From Nocardia kruczakiae NBRC 101016 (GTDB lineage: Bacteria > Actinomycetota > Actinomycetes > Mycobacteriales > Mycobacteriaceae), in contig NZ_BDBL01000014.1 of NCBI RefSeq assembly GCF_001612965.1, positions 62,001-126,000 of the forward strand: DNA of 64,000 nucleotides, written 5' to 3'. The notes beneath the pieces were generated by a model. The model saw nothing but the letters and a program-made list of their open reading frames with translations. It did not search any database and was not told where the DNA came from. Made by a program: the position numbers and the translations under genes. Of this stretch, positions 1 to 7,469 are shown in pieces. Numbering within the stretch: the first letter of the stretch is position 1; each line of letters starts with the position of its first letter.

Positions 1-311
1 CAGGCGGCCGCGCACAGAGCCGACCCTGCTACGAACAGACTCACTGCGGTGAGCCAGACCGGTCTGGGCCCGAAGCGATCCATCGCCCAGCCGGTCACCG
101 GGATGACCAGCGCCACCGCCAGCAGATAACCGGTCACCACCCACTGCGTCGTGGACAGGGTCGCGCCGAGTTCGGTGCTCAACGAATCCAGGGCGACGTT
201 CACGATGGTGGTGTCGAGAACCACCATGATCATGCCGGACACGATGACGAGTCCTGTGACGATGACGCTGCGATCGAGCTTGCCCGACTGCTGCGCGGTG
301 GTGGATGCCAT
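1..311 (-). CDS. MFS drug-exporter family protein (DHA2-like), 5' part only
   Basis: This is the first 103 codons of a gene that runs off the left edge. The protein has two hydrophobic segments. It carries the antiporter signature VLDTTIVNVAL at residues 31-41 and the loop 2-3 motif GWAMDRFGPRP at about 74-84, as in 14-helix EmrB/QacA exporters that use the proton gradient. The ATG is at 309-311. It is divergent from the SnoaL-HxlR pair, a common arrangement for an efflux pump and its regulator, so control by the HxlR protein is plausible but inferred. The substrate cannot be read from this part. Confidence 0.85.
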   Translation of the reverse strand, partial: MASTTAQQSGKLDRSVIVTGLVIVSGMIMVVLDTTIVNVALDSLSTELGATLSTTQWVVTGYLLAVALVIPVTGWAMDRFGPRPVWLTAVSLFVAGSALCAAA

Positions 312-520
312 ATCAGCTCCCTCGTCGATGGTGCCAGGACTCGACCGGGCGACAACACCCTGCGACTACCCGTCGTGAGGCCGATTATCGCGGTGCTGTC
401 ATTCCACAGGGTGTCACGGACCTTGTCGCCGAGGGGGAGATCGGGTACGCCGTTCGCCGTCGGGCGGCCACGCCTCGATGCGGGGGTCGCACAGGGCGAA
501 GGCGGGCGGGGATGCCAGCG

Positions 521-539
521 TGCCTCTAATATAGAGGCA
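521..539. promoter_or_regulatory. 19-bp perfect palindrome overlapping the start of the SnoaL-HxlR operon
   Basis: TGCCTCTAATATAGAGGCA has two 8-base arms around a 3-base centre. Its last base is the A of the ATG at 539. The centre TAATAT resembles a -10 element. The position, in the MFS/SnoaL divergent region, suggests an operator for the HxlR protein at 925-1260 (inference). No Shine-Dalgarno sequence precedes the ATG, so the mRNA may be leaderless or nearly so. Confidence 0.6.
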
Positions 540-922
540 TGACTGAGAGTCTCATACTGCAGGTGTGGCAATCGAAAGACTCCACCCACCTGCCGGGATT
601 GCTTGCCGAGGAGGCGACCTTCTCGAGCCCGGTCGCCGATTACCACGGCCGGGCCCGTGCGGCACACCTGCTGGCGACGATCGCATCGGTACTCGACTCG
701 GTACGTCAGACCCGGCAGTGGACTGACGGGCAGCAGCGGATGTTCGCGTTCACCGCACGATTCGATGGTCAGGAACTCGAAGGGGCACTGAGGGAAGAGC
801 TCTCCGAGACCGGCAGGCTGTCCCACGTGACGTTGTTCCTGCGGCCGTACCGGGTGCTGCGCGCGGCCATCGCGGAAATGGCACGGCGACTGGAAGATTC
901 ACCTCCGCCGCAGGCGGCCTGA
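539..922 (+). CDS. SnoaL/NTF2-like protein
   Basis: This 127-residue protein has the length and pattern of the SnoaL/NTF2-like fold: an N-terminal helix, the segment TFSSPVADYHGRARAAHLLATI (residues about 24-45), and a C-terminal strand LSHVTLFLRPY. Members are small cone-shaped enzymes or binding proteins, and no catalytic role can be assigned. The gene ends two bases before the HxlR gene, so the two are almost certainly cotranscribed. The start is fixed by the palindrome, which ends on the first base of the ATG. A function in detoxification linked to the divergent exporter is a guess. Confidence 0.75.
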   Translation: MTESLILQVWQSKDSTHLPGLLAEEATFSSPVADYHGRARAAHLLATIASVLDSVRQTRQWTDGQQRMFAFTARFDGQELEGALREELSETGRLSHVTLFLRPYRVLRAAIAEMARRLEDSPPPQAA

Positions 923-924
923 TC

Positions 925-1260
925 GTGGCGGACGAAACGCCACGCCCGGGACGGCCGGTTCGCGGATCGACCACCGGGCGCCCGATCATGGCCCTGTTCG
1001 ATCTGCTCGGGCGCCGTTGGGTACTGCGGGTGATCTGGGAACTCGATCAGGCCCCGGGCCCGCTCACCTTCCGTGAACTGCGCACCGCATGCGGCGACGT
1101 CTCCTCCAGCGTGCTGACCCGTCGGCTGGCCGAACTCACCGAGGCGCGCCTCGTCGAACACGAGGAGGGGTACCGGCTGACCCGCGCCGGCCGCGCACTC
1201 GTCGAGCGGCTCGCGCCATTGACGCAGTGGGCGGCGCAGTGGCACAACGATATTGGATGA
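925..1260 (+). CDS. HxlR-family winged-helix transcriptional regulator
   Basis: This 111-residue protein contains the HxlR fold: MALFDLLGRRWVLRVIWEL (residues 22-40), the recognition-helix region FRELRTACGDVSSSVLTRRLAEL and the wing LVEHEEGYRLTRAGRAL. HxlR proteins bind DNA as dimers and often control a neighbouring detoxification or efflux gene. The GTG start lies two bases after the SnoaL stop. The likely target is the palindrome at 521-539, which would give autoregulation and control of the divergent MFS gene. There is no conserved cysteine, so a redox-sensing mode is not indicated. Confidence 0.9.
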   Translation: MADETPRPGRPVRGSTTGRPIMALFDLLGRRWVLRVIWELDQAPGPLTFRELRTACGDVSSSVLTRRLAELTEARLVEHEEGYRLTRAGRALVERLAPLTQWAAQWHNDIG

Positions 1261-1378
1261 GACGATGCCCGGAGCCGGTTCGGGTCTCCCGCTGCCGACC
1301 GGCATATCTGGCCGGAACCACCGCTGCCGAGCGTCGCGTCGACCTATCGAATGTCCGAGGGTGCGGGAACCGACGGCG

Positions 1379-1807
1379 TCAGATGTGGTCGTGGCCGGAG
1401 AGGCGTTCGTGGTCGATTTCGGCGTCGCGTTCGCGGTCGCGCTCATGGTCGGATTCGGCGTTCACGTTCCATGAGATCGGGTGTGCGCCGGGGCCGCAGT
1501 CCTGACTCAACCGGATTGTCGATTCGGGGCGGATCCGTACCTCCTGGACGAGCGGACGGAGGTCGCTGCACAGGACGAATATTCCGGCGGTCGCCGGGCC
1601 CACATCGGTATTCGTGCATTCGATGTCGACGCGACTGTCCACCGGAACCGATGAGCAGAACGCCTCACGGGGCCGCAGCGCCTGAGCAGATCCTGCGCCG
1701 ACGGTTGTCGACACCGTCACGGCCGCGAGACCGGATATCACCGCGCCCACGATCGATAGCCGGCGGGCACTTCTCTTGGGGATGGACACCGAGCTTCTCG
1801 CTTTCAC
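1379..1807 (-). CDS. Putative secreted protein with four cysteines and a charged tail
   Basis: Read from the GTG at 1807 the product has 142 residues. A basic N-terminus precedes a hydrophobic core (about residues 18-40) and an AQA signal-peptidase-like site near residue 43. The mature part has four cysteines, compatible with two disulfides, and ends in an Asp/Glu/Arg/His-rich tail. The frame is open upstream to 1918, so a longer start is possible, but the GTG places the signal peptide correctly. I do not recognise a family. The tail is encoded by near-repetitive CGGTCGC-like DNA and may be of recent origin. Confidence 0.5.
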   Translation of the reverse strand: MKARSSVSIPKRSARRLSIVGAVISGLAAVTVSTTVGAGSAQALRPREAFCSSVPVDSRVDIECTNTDVGPATAGIFVLCSDLRPLVQEVRIRPESTIRLSQDCGPGAHPISWNVNAESDHERDRERDAEIDHERLSGHDHI

Positions 1808-2024
1808 TGCACTGCAGAACAATTCCCGAAAGCGTATGCACACCGGGGCATATTTCCCAATGGAAGGAATTCTCGGCGATTCGGTACCGTCGACTGCCAC
1901 GGACGGCATGCTTGTCACCCGTTGACGAGATCGTCGCTATCGTGAACGACAAGTTTGCTGTTCAGCCGCAACCTGACCGGCGTGGCTCGATCGCTTCGGG
2001 GATGGAAAGGCGCGGTGTCGGAGC

Positions 2025-2453
2025 ATGGCTGAGGATCTGACCGTGACCGGGATGCTGGTGATACCCGCATCCGAGTTGCGCGAGCGGTTCTCACGATCGT
2101 CCGGTCCCGGAGGGCAGCACATCAACACCACCGACAGCCGGGTGGAGCTGTCTTTCGACCTCGCCGGCTCGCCCTCGGTGCCGGAGTGGCTGCGCACCCG
2201 GATGCTCGACCGCCTGGCCGCCCGGCTGGTCAACGGCGTGATTACCGTCGCCGCATCTGAGGAGCGCGCGCAGTTGCGGAACCGCGCTACCGCCCGCGAA
2301 CGCCTGGCCTCGATACTGCGTGACGCCGCTGCCGCCCCGCTGCCCGTTCGCCGCGCCACCAAGCCGTCGCGCGGTGCCGAGGAACGCCGCATCGCCGCGA
2401 AGAAGCGGCGCGGCATCACCAAACGTAACCGCCGAATCTCCCCGGACGACTAG
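2025..2453 (+). CDS. arfB: Peptide-release-factor-like ribosome rescue protein ArfB
   Basis: This 142-residue protein carries the class I release-factor motif: SSGPGGQHINTTDSRVEL with GGQ at residues 29-31. It lacks codon-recognition domains. It ends in a basic tail (about residues 108-142, rich in Lys and Arg), which in ArfB/YaeJ enters the empty mRNA channel of stalled ribosomes so that GGQ can hydrolyse the peptidyl-tRNA. Length and layout match the family (about 140 residues). It appears to be a single-gene unit next to the convergent dhaL. It acts in the cytoplasm on non-stop complexes. Confidence 0.95.
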   Translation: MAEDLTVTGMLVIPASELRERFSRSSGPGGQHINTTDSRVELSFDLAGSPSVPEWLRTRMLDRLAARLVNGVITVAASEERAQLRNRATARERLASILRDAAAAPLPVRRATKPSRGAEERRIAAKKRRGITKRNRRISPDD

Positions 2454-2556
2454 CGCTGCGTCGGAAAGGTTGGTGCCGTAACCCGGGGCCAGGCGAGCAC
2501 CGCCGGCGTCCGGATCGGGATGTGCGGCTTTGCACGAAAAGTTCATGGCATCCGCC

Positions 2557-3225
2557 TCAATCATTGCCCGATGTCGAGCCGGATACCGCATCGAGCAGAC
2601 GCGCGCGCTCCCTGTCGGAAACTTCCGTTCCGTACACCGGCTCCACGAGCACGCACAGCAGCAGCGCCACACCTACCGCGCCCGGGTCCGGGTGGCCGAC
2701 GGCGCGCTCGCCGAGGTAACTGGCGCGACCGCGGCGTGCTCGCAGGGTCGCGGTGGCGAGCGCTCCGTCCACTGCGGCACGCACCATCGCGGCGATATCG
2801 CCATCGCCATTCAGTGCCTCGACGGCGGGGGCGAGCGCGTCTACCAGGGTGCGGTCGCCGACTTGTGCCTCGCCGACGCGCTGGATTGCGGCGAGACCCT
2901 CGCCGATACCGATACGGAGGGCGTCGATGTAGGAATCCGCCTGTGCCGCGCGGATTCCGAGTGATTGGAACAGCAGTCCGAACAGCGGGCCGCTCGTGCC
3001 TCCGACCTCGTCGAGGAAGACCGCTCGCACCGTATCCCACGGTGCGGGGGAGTCCGGTGCGGCAAGGCGGTCGGCGACCTCCGCGAAACCCTCGCGCAGA
3101 TTGACGCCGAAATCTCCGTCGCCGGTGATCTCGTCCAGCCTTGTCAGCGCGGGCTCGGCCGCGACGAACACCTCCTGCAGTCGGATCACGAGGCTGTCGA
3201 GCGTCGTCATCGCCTCACTGGTCAT
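2557..3225 (-). CDS. dhaL: Dihydroxyacetone kinase, ADP-binding subunit DhaL
   Basis: This 222-residue DhaL/Dak2 domain has the metal-nucleotide motif GDGDFGVNL (residues 35-43), GGTSGPLFG (75-83) and the closing motif RGRASYLGERAVGHPDPGA (166-184). DhaL carries the nucleotide that phosphorylates dihydroxyacetone held by DhaK. The His usual after GDGD is Phe here. The ATG at 3225 overlaps the dhaK TGA (ATGA), so translation is coupled. A start six codons upstream is possible but would lie inside dhaK. No dhaM follows, so the phosphate source is uncertain. Confidence 0.93.
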   Translation of the reverse strand: MTSEAMTTLDSLVIRLQEVFVAAEPALTRLDEITGDGDFGVNLREGFAEVADRLAAPDSPAPWDTVRAVFLDEVGGTSGPLFGLLFQSLGIRAAQADSYIDALRIGIGEGLAAIQRVGEAQVGDRTLVDALAPAVEALNGDGDIAAMVRAAVDGALATATLRARRGRASYLGERAVGHPDPGAVGVALLLCVLVEPVYGTEVSDRERARLLDAVSGSTSGND

Positions 3226-4229
3226 CGTGCGGCGTCCTTCCATGCGGGTGCGTCGGTGGGGGCATGCCAGAGATCGAGCCAGCCGTCGGCGAGTTGGGTG
3301 AGGGTGATCGAGAAGCCGCGCATGTCCAGTGCCGCAACGAATGTGCCGACCTGAACCGCCGAGATTTCGCGGCCTCGGGCGGTGAGGGTGCGCGCCGCGA
3401 GTTCGAGAACTGTGCAGAGCTCGAGTTCCGTCGTCGCACCGAGCCCATTGACCAACAGCAACAACGGCTTTCGATCATCACCGGGCAGTGATGTGAGAAT
3501 ATCGGTGAGCATCCGGTCGACGAGTTCTGCGAGTGGTGGCCTGGTGATCGAGGTCGAGGCGCGTTCGCCGTGAATTCCCACACCGTATTCGAGCTGATCC
3601 GGTTCGAGTTCGAAGGCGCGCACCCCGGAATTCGGTGACGTGAGCGCCTCGGTGGCCACCGCGATACTGCGACTGTGCCCGGCCACCTCGCGGCCGAGCG
3701 TGGCCAGCGAGGGGAGAGAGTCACCGCGGTCCGCGGCGGCGCCGAGGATCTTTTCGACGACGATGGTCGCGGCTGTCCCGCGCCGTCCTGTCGCCGTCTC
3801 GTCGGATTCGGTGGCGACGTCGTCGTCGACGAGTACGCGCTCGACCTCGATGCCGTCGGCGGCGAGCCGTTCCGCGGCGATACCGAAATTGATCTTGTCT
3901 CCGGTGTAGTTCTTGACGATGTGCAGCACCCCGCCCTCACGAACGACGGCCTTGCTCGCCTCGTAGACCTGGCGATTGTGCGGCGAGGCGAAGATCTTCC
4001 CCGGTACGGCCGCGTCGAGCATTCCCGTGCCGACGAATCCGATATGCATCGGCTCGTGGCCGGAACCGCCGCCGGAGACGAGGGCGACCCGCCGTGTCGG
4101 TGCACCGCGATCGTGGTGCACGAACAGCGGGTCGGTAGTCATCCGGACCCACGGGTGTCGGCGCAGGAACCCTTGCAGTGCCACCTCGGGGCCATGGCCT
4201 TCGAGTAAGAACAGTGCGGGCACGGACAT
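3222..4229 (-). CDS. dhaK: Dihydroxyacetone kinase, substrate-binding subunit DhaK
   Basis: This 335-residue Dak1 domain has GGGSGHEP (residues 53-60) and GVGIHGE with His220, the residue that forms the covalent hemiaminal with dihydroxyacetone. With DhaL it converts dihydroxyacetone to DHAP, feeding glycerol or triose into glycolysis. The N-terminal region aligns with the usual DhaK beginning, supporting the start at 4229. It is the first gene of a two-gene operon with dhaL. In many bacteria a PTS-type DhaM phosphorylates the DhaL nucleotide, but none is seen in this window. Confidence 0.95.
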   Translation of the reverse strand: MSVPALFLLEGHGPEVALQGFLRRHPWVRMTTDPLFVHHDRGAPTRRVALVSGGGSGHEPMHIGFVGTGMLDAAVPGKIFASPHNRQVYEASKAVVREGGVLHIVKNYTGDKINFGIAAERLAADGIEVERVLVDDDVATESDETATGRRGTAATIVVEKILGAAADRGDSLPSLATLGREVAGHSRSIAVATEALTSPNSGVRAFELEPDQLEYGVGIHGERASTSITRPPLAELVDRMLTDILTSLPGDDRKPLLLLVNGLGATTELELCTVLELAARTLTARGREISAVQVGTFVAALDMRGFSITLTQLADGWLDLWHAPTDAPAWKDAAR

Positions 4230-4768
4230 CCTCCTCGTCGATCGACGGCGTGATGTCCAGTATCACGGGGCTTGCGCCCCGGCGCGGATTCCCTGCTCGA
4301 AGTCAGGCATGACAGCACCGATGTGTTGTCGCGGCTCAGAATTGGTCCAGGCCGGGGCATGGCATCGGCCGCATCGAGCGATCCGCGCCCGACTCGGCCG
4401 CGCCGCGCTCGTCATGCCGGCTGTGTTCCGGCGAACCCGTGGCCCGACCCGAGGGGTTCGCCTCGGTCGACCGGCACCGCGGGCCCGGCGAAAGGTATCG
4501 AATGCCCGGAGATTTCCGGGCCTTTCGACGATCTCTGTGAACGGCGCGAAACGAGGCGGCGAAGCAACCAGGCCGCCTCGCGACGCTGATCTTTTGAAAT
4601 ATGAAGGGAGTGGACAGAGTTCGTCCGCTACAGCGCTCGACGCTGAGACCGGGCGGAGCGAATATGGCGAATTCACGGCAATGGCCCGTAATTCAGCGCC
4701 GACGGTAGCGCGTAAACGAAGGCGGATCCGCGGGTCGGTACGCGAAGCGGGGGTCCGCCGACGCGGGA
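4230..4768. other. Intergenic stretch of about 540 bases without a convincing gene
   Basis: This lies between dhaK and the small Ser/Gly-rich secreted protein gene. Open frames here have arginine-rich, low-complexity translations typical of GC-bias artefacts. The only structures I see are a hairpin at 4504-4521 (GCCCGGA, 4-base loop, TCCGGGC) and a short GGGGC/GCCCC hairpin at 4267-4280 upstream of dhaK. The second could lie in the dhaK 5' leader. Confidence 0.5.
4504..4521. terminator. Possible factor-independent terminator hairpin
   Basis: A 7-bp perfect stem GCCCGGA/TCCGGGC with a GATT loop is followed on the + strand by CTTTC. No long U-run follows on either strand, so terminator activity is uncertain. 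It lies about 250 bases beyond the stop of the 4769-5068 gene. Confidence 0.25.
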
Positions 4769-5068
4769 TCAGGAGGCCGACTTGGGCTGGGAGAGGTCCC
4801 TGATGCCGGTGATCGCCGTGATGATGTTGTCGATGGTGGAGGTGCCCTCATCGAGGGCGGAGCTACCGGAGTCGAGCGTGGCCGAGCCCGACGATGATCC
4901 TGCGGAGCCGGAGGAGGAGCCGGTATCGGCTGATCCCGAGCTCAGCTGCGCGGGGGCGGGAGTGGCGGAGTCGGCGGACGGGGCGGCCGCGGAGGCCATG
5001 GCTACCGGGCCTGCGAACAGGGCGGCGGCGGAGAGGGTGGCGGCAGCGAGGATCTTGCGGGAGATCAT
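4769..5068 (-). CDS. Small secreted Ser/Gly/Ala-rich protein
   Basis: This 99-residue product begins with a clear Sec signal peptide (MISRKILAAATLSAAALFAG..., cleavage after an ASA near residue 27). A low-complexity segment follows, SGSADTGSSSGSAGSSSGS (residues about 44-62), and then a helical end with STIDNIITAITGIRDLSQP. No cysteines or enzyme motifs are present. Such small exported proteins are frequent in nocardiae and mycobacteria and are mostly of unknown function. The gene stands alone with about 320 bases of upstream DNA. Confidence 0.7.
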   Translation of the reverse strand: MISRKILAAATLSAAALFAGPVAMASAAAPSADSATPAPAQLSSGSADTGSSSGSAGSSSGSATLDSGSSALDEGTSTIDNIITAITGIRDLSQPKSAS

Positions 5069-5216
5069 ATACGGGCGTTCCTTTCACAGATGGATAACGA
5101 CGCCATCACGGCGTGCCATCAAATATATGAAGGAGAAATCTGTGAGGCCACTTTCGTTACTGTGTGAATGGTCACCGTTAACAACTGGCGAACTGCACAT
5201 TGTGCGGAGGTAACAC

Positions 5217-5257
5217 CATTTGATCTTGCATTTTCTCGATTATCGAATGATCAAATG
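5217..5257. repeat. Inverted repeat upstream of the DUF4242 gene
   Basis: Perfect 9-base arms CATTTGATC (5217-5225) and GATCAAATG (5249-5257) flank a 23-base spacer. The spacer itself contains the palindrome TCGATTATCGA (5236-5246). The region is clearly more AT-rich than its surroundings. It lies in the roughly 320-base gap (5069-5392) between the divergent genes at 5068 and 5393 and could be an operator or a transcript hairpin. Confidence 0.4.
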
Positions 5258-5392
5258 TCCCGGTTCTCGATCGCGTGCATCGCCCTGGTAGAAGGGGGCT
5301 CCTGCGGAGTAATCTACGCATGGGCTGCTCCAGCCAATGGAGCATATGTCGCCGGCTGCAGCTCACATCGCCCACCTGACCAAGGAATCGTG

Positions 5393-5647
5393 ATGGCCCT
5401 CTTCATCGACGTGCACGAACATTTACCCGAAGGCACGACGGCGCAGGACGTGGCCGCCGCCCATGCCGCCGACCAGGCGATCCAGGGAGACTACGGCGTG
5501 ACGTACCAACGCTACTGGGTCGACGAATCGAGCCACACGGCGTTCTGCCTGGTCGACGCCCCGGACGCGGACACCGCAATCACCGTGCACCGCGAGGCGC
5601 ACGGCCTCGTGCCCGACAGGATCTATCCGGTGGTCGAGGGCACCTGA
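5393..5647 (+). CDS. DUF4242 (SCO4226-like) protein
   Basis: The ATG at 5393 follows a good Shine-Dalgarno sequence (AAGGA, 5381-5385) and gives an 84-residue ferredoxin-like-fold protein. It has the family pattern YQRYWVDESSHTAFCLVDAP (residues about 38-57) and VHREAHGLVPDRIYPVVEG near the end. The frame is open upstream to 5168 but that part shows no coding character. The best-studied relative, Streptomyces SCO4226, is a nickel-binding protein, so a metal-related role is possible but not shown. It appears monocistronic. Confidence 0.85.
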   Translation: MALFIDVHEHLPEGTTAQDVAAAHAADQAIQGDYGVTYQRYWVDESSHTAFCLVDAPDADTAITVHREAHGLVPDRIYPVVEGT

Positions 5648-5837
5648 TAATTCCGCTCGAGTCGAGGGGTGCCGAGGTCCACGACCCCGTCCGGTTCCCC
5701 GGGTCCTCGACGCCGATCGGCCGCTGCTCGCGACCGTCACCACCACCCGCGGCAGGTCCTGATGCTCGTCCCGCATCCGCATCACGGAAGTCGCGCGCAT
5801 CCGGTCGATGCGTGACGCGGCACGTACTTTCCGCGCG

Positions 5838-6491
5838 TCAGCGTCCGAAGACGTCGACCGCGATTTCCCCGCCGAGGTGATAGTCGGCGGACAGATGCAG
5901 ATTGTCACCACTCCAAAATCTGCCCGGGTCATACCAATTCGGGCGCTTCTCCGGCAGTAATCCCATCGCCTGGTAGGTCATGGCGACGATTTCCGCGCAG
6001 TAGGCGTTCTCCAGACCGGCCTCGGTCTCGCGGGTTTTCGAACGCTTCGGCAGCGGTATCCGGCCCCGAAACCATCTGCCCGCCAGCGCACTTGTGGACG
6101 GAAAGGGCATGCCGTCCAGCCGTGCCACAGTCCGCAGCGCCGCGTCCTCCATCTCGCGTGTCACCGGCCGATCCAGCTGGCGCAGCCACGCTTGCTGACC
6201 GTAGTCGTTGGTCCAGCGCAGGACCGCGGCCTGCAGGTCGTGCAGCTGGGCGCCGCGATGGTGGTTGCCCGACCAGACATCGGGCAGCGCGCGGCCGAGT
6301 TCGGCATGCCAGATCAGTGCCGGCAGGTCGTCGACGACCACCGCCATACCGACGTGGTTGACCGGGCTGTTGGTCAGCCCACGGATTGCGCGGTCGGCGC
6401 CGGAATGTCCACGGAACAGCCACAAGTCGCCCGTCCGCGTGAGTTCCACTGCTTCATCCAAACCGATACTCGAGGGCGCTTCGCGTGGCAC
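5838..6491 (-). CDS. YiiX/NlpC-P60-like permuted cysteine hydrolase
   Basis: Read from the GTG at 6491, the product has 217 residues with the layout of the permuted papain-like YiiX/YebB group. GDLWLFRG is at about 21-28, the catalytic His in SPVNHVGMAV is near residue 46, and the nucleophile Cys in NAYCAEIVAMTYQAMG is near residue 165. Relatives hydrolyse amide bonds in peptides or lipids, but the substrate here is unknown. There is no signal peptide. A longer start at 6593 would run into the divergent gene at 6511, so I prefer the later GTG. Confidence 0.75.
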   Translation of the reverse strand: MPREAPSSIGLDEAVELTRTGDLWLFRGHSGADRAIRGLTNSPVNHVGMAVVVDDLPALIWHAELGRALPDVWSGNHHRGAQLHDLQAAVLRWTNDYGQQAWLRQLDRPVTREMEDAALRTVARLDGMPFPSTSALAGRWFRGRIPLPKRSKTRETEAGLENAYCAEIVAMTYQAMGLLPEKRPNWYDPGRFWSGDNLHLSADYHLGGEIAVDVFGR

Positions 6492-6510
6492 AGCGACTAG
6501 CCTAAGCCGT

Positions 6511-6684
6511 ATGCGGTGGTGGAAAGTACTCGGCTTGGCAGGGGCCGCGGGTGTCGCGGCGACCGGTGTGGTGATCGTGCGGTCCGAGCGCAAACGCCGT
6601 GCCTATACCCCGGATCAGGTGCGAGACCGGCTCCACGCCCGTCTCGGTGATGAAGCCGAGTCAATCGGTGACGGTAAGCGCTGA
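6511..6684 (+). CDS. Small single-pass membrane protein
   Basis: This 57-residue protein has an N-terminal transmembrane segment (residues about 4-24, WKVLGLAGAAGVAATGVVIV). A basic stop-transfer patch RSERKRR follows, then a short amphipathic cytoplasmic helix TPDQVRDRLHARLGDE. The ATG lies 19 bases from the divergent hydrolase gene start. Small proteins of this type are widespread in nocardiae and mycobacteria, with unknown function. I base the call on the coherent topology. Confidence 0.6.
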   Translation: MRWWKVLGLAGAAGVAATGVVIVRSERKRRAYTPDQVRDRLHARLGDEAESIGDGKR

Positions 6685-6784
6685 TCCGGAACGTGAAGCC
6701 TACGCCCACAACAGTTTCGATTCCGCCGTCGCAAATCATGGCGTTGGCCGGTGCGGACCTGAGCACGAATAGGCGCCCTGCTGT

Positions 6785-6874
6785 TCAGACGGCGACCACG
6801 GTCAGCAATGCCTCCAGTCCCTTGAAGTCGTCCGGGTTGCGCGTGAACAGGGGGAGCCGCCCGGCAGCGGCTGC
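6785..6874 (-). pseudogene. Remnant of a VapC (PIN-domain) toxin gene, C-terminus only
   Basis: The last 29 codons read AAAAGRLPLFTRNPDDFKGL and end EALLTVVAV before TGA at 6785-6787. This is the very characteristic C-terminus of actinobacterial VapC RNase toxins, in which the TRNPDDF segment holds conserved acidic residues. Upstream in this frame the homology stops abruptly (SPPRRRSGR), with no start codon, no earlier PIN motifs and no vapB antitoxin. The remnant is downstream of the small gene at 6938-7117. Confidence 0.7.
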
Positions 6875-6937
6875 CCTCCCTGAACGTCGTCGGGGCGGTG
6901 AGCAGGCCGTTCCGGCTGAAGGCGAGCCGGGCTTTCG

Positions 6938-7117
6938 TCAGTAGTTTCCGCCGGGCGGGTATTCGGAGAAGAACTGTTGGAGCCAGGGTGTGGCGGCGTC
7001 GAAGCCCCACCGTACGGCGCCGAGGATGGCATTGCCGGTATTGATGACCACGTATCCGATGACATCGCGGTTTTGTTCGGCGAGTTGCTGGAGTGGCTGG
7101 ATGATATTCGTGAACAT
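6938..7117 (-). CDS. Small hypothetical protein (59 aa)
   Basis: The ATG at 7115-7117 is preceded by a good ribosome site (GAAGGAC, 8 bases before). The product starts MFTNIIQPLQQLAEQNRDVI, continues with a mostly hydrophobic segment GYVVINTGNAILGAVRWGFDAA, and ends QQFFSEYPPGGNY. It looks like a short amphipathic or membrane-associated helical protein. It has no cysteines and I recognise no family. The codon pattern (GC-rich third positions) and the ribosome site support a real gene. Confidence 0.6.
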   Translation of the reverse strand: MFTNIIQPLQQLAEQNRDVIGYVVINTGNAILGAVRWGFDAATPWLQQFFSEYPPGGNY

Positions 7118-7292
7118 GATGTGTCCTTCGCATCCGGGCGGATGGATACGTTCAAGGCTGCCACAGTGGGCGATGGGGGACCAGGTCCTTCATCGCCGTC
7201 GGCCGATGGGTCCGCGAGAGCCGGTCGAGAGTGCTCAGGCTGGGAGCGTTCGGGAGAGCGAATGTGTCAGAGGTGTTCCCTACGCTGCGTGC

Positions 7293-7466
7293 ATGATTCG
7301 TTCCTGGACGCGCCTGCGCGAACGCCTCCGCGCACCTGCCGGTCTTCTCTGGCTCGAGCAGGCCGGCACCGATCCCGGTGGCGTGAACACTCGGCCGTCA
7401 TCCGGCGGCACGCTGCCCGGGGCGCCGCTGCCCGCCGGTAGGCCCTCGTCGGTGGGGAGCGTGTGA
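7293..7466 (+). CDS. Possible small basic protein upstream of the 7470 gene
   Basis: An ATG at 7293 opens a 57-codon frame beginning MIRSWTRLRERLRAPAGLLW and ending in Gly/Pro/Ser-rich sequence, with its TGA three bases before the next GTG. The N-terminus could be an amphipathic helix. There is no strong ribosome site and no family match I know, so this may be a leader or a chance frame. Otherwise 7118-7469 holds nothing I can identify. Confidence 0.25.
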   Translation: MIRSWTRLRERLRAPAGLLWLEQAGTDPGGVNTRPSSGGTLPGAPLPAGRPSSVGSV

Positions 7467-7469
7467 GCA

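Noticed and set aside
4230..4768. Possible genes in the dhaK upstream gap
   Set aside because: All open frames have artefact-like composition, no ribosome sites and no recognisable motif.
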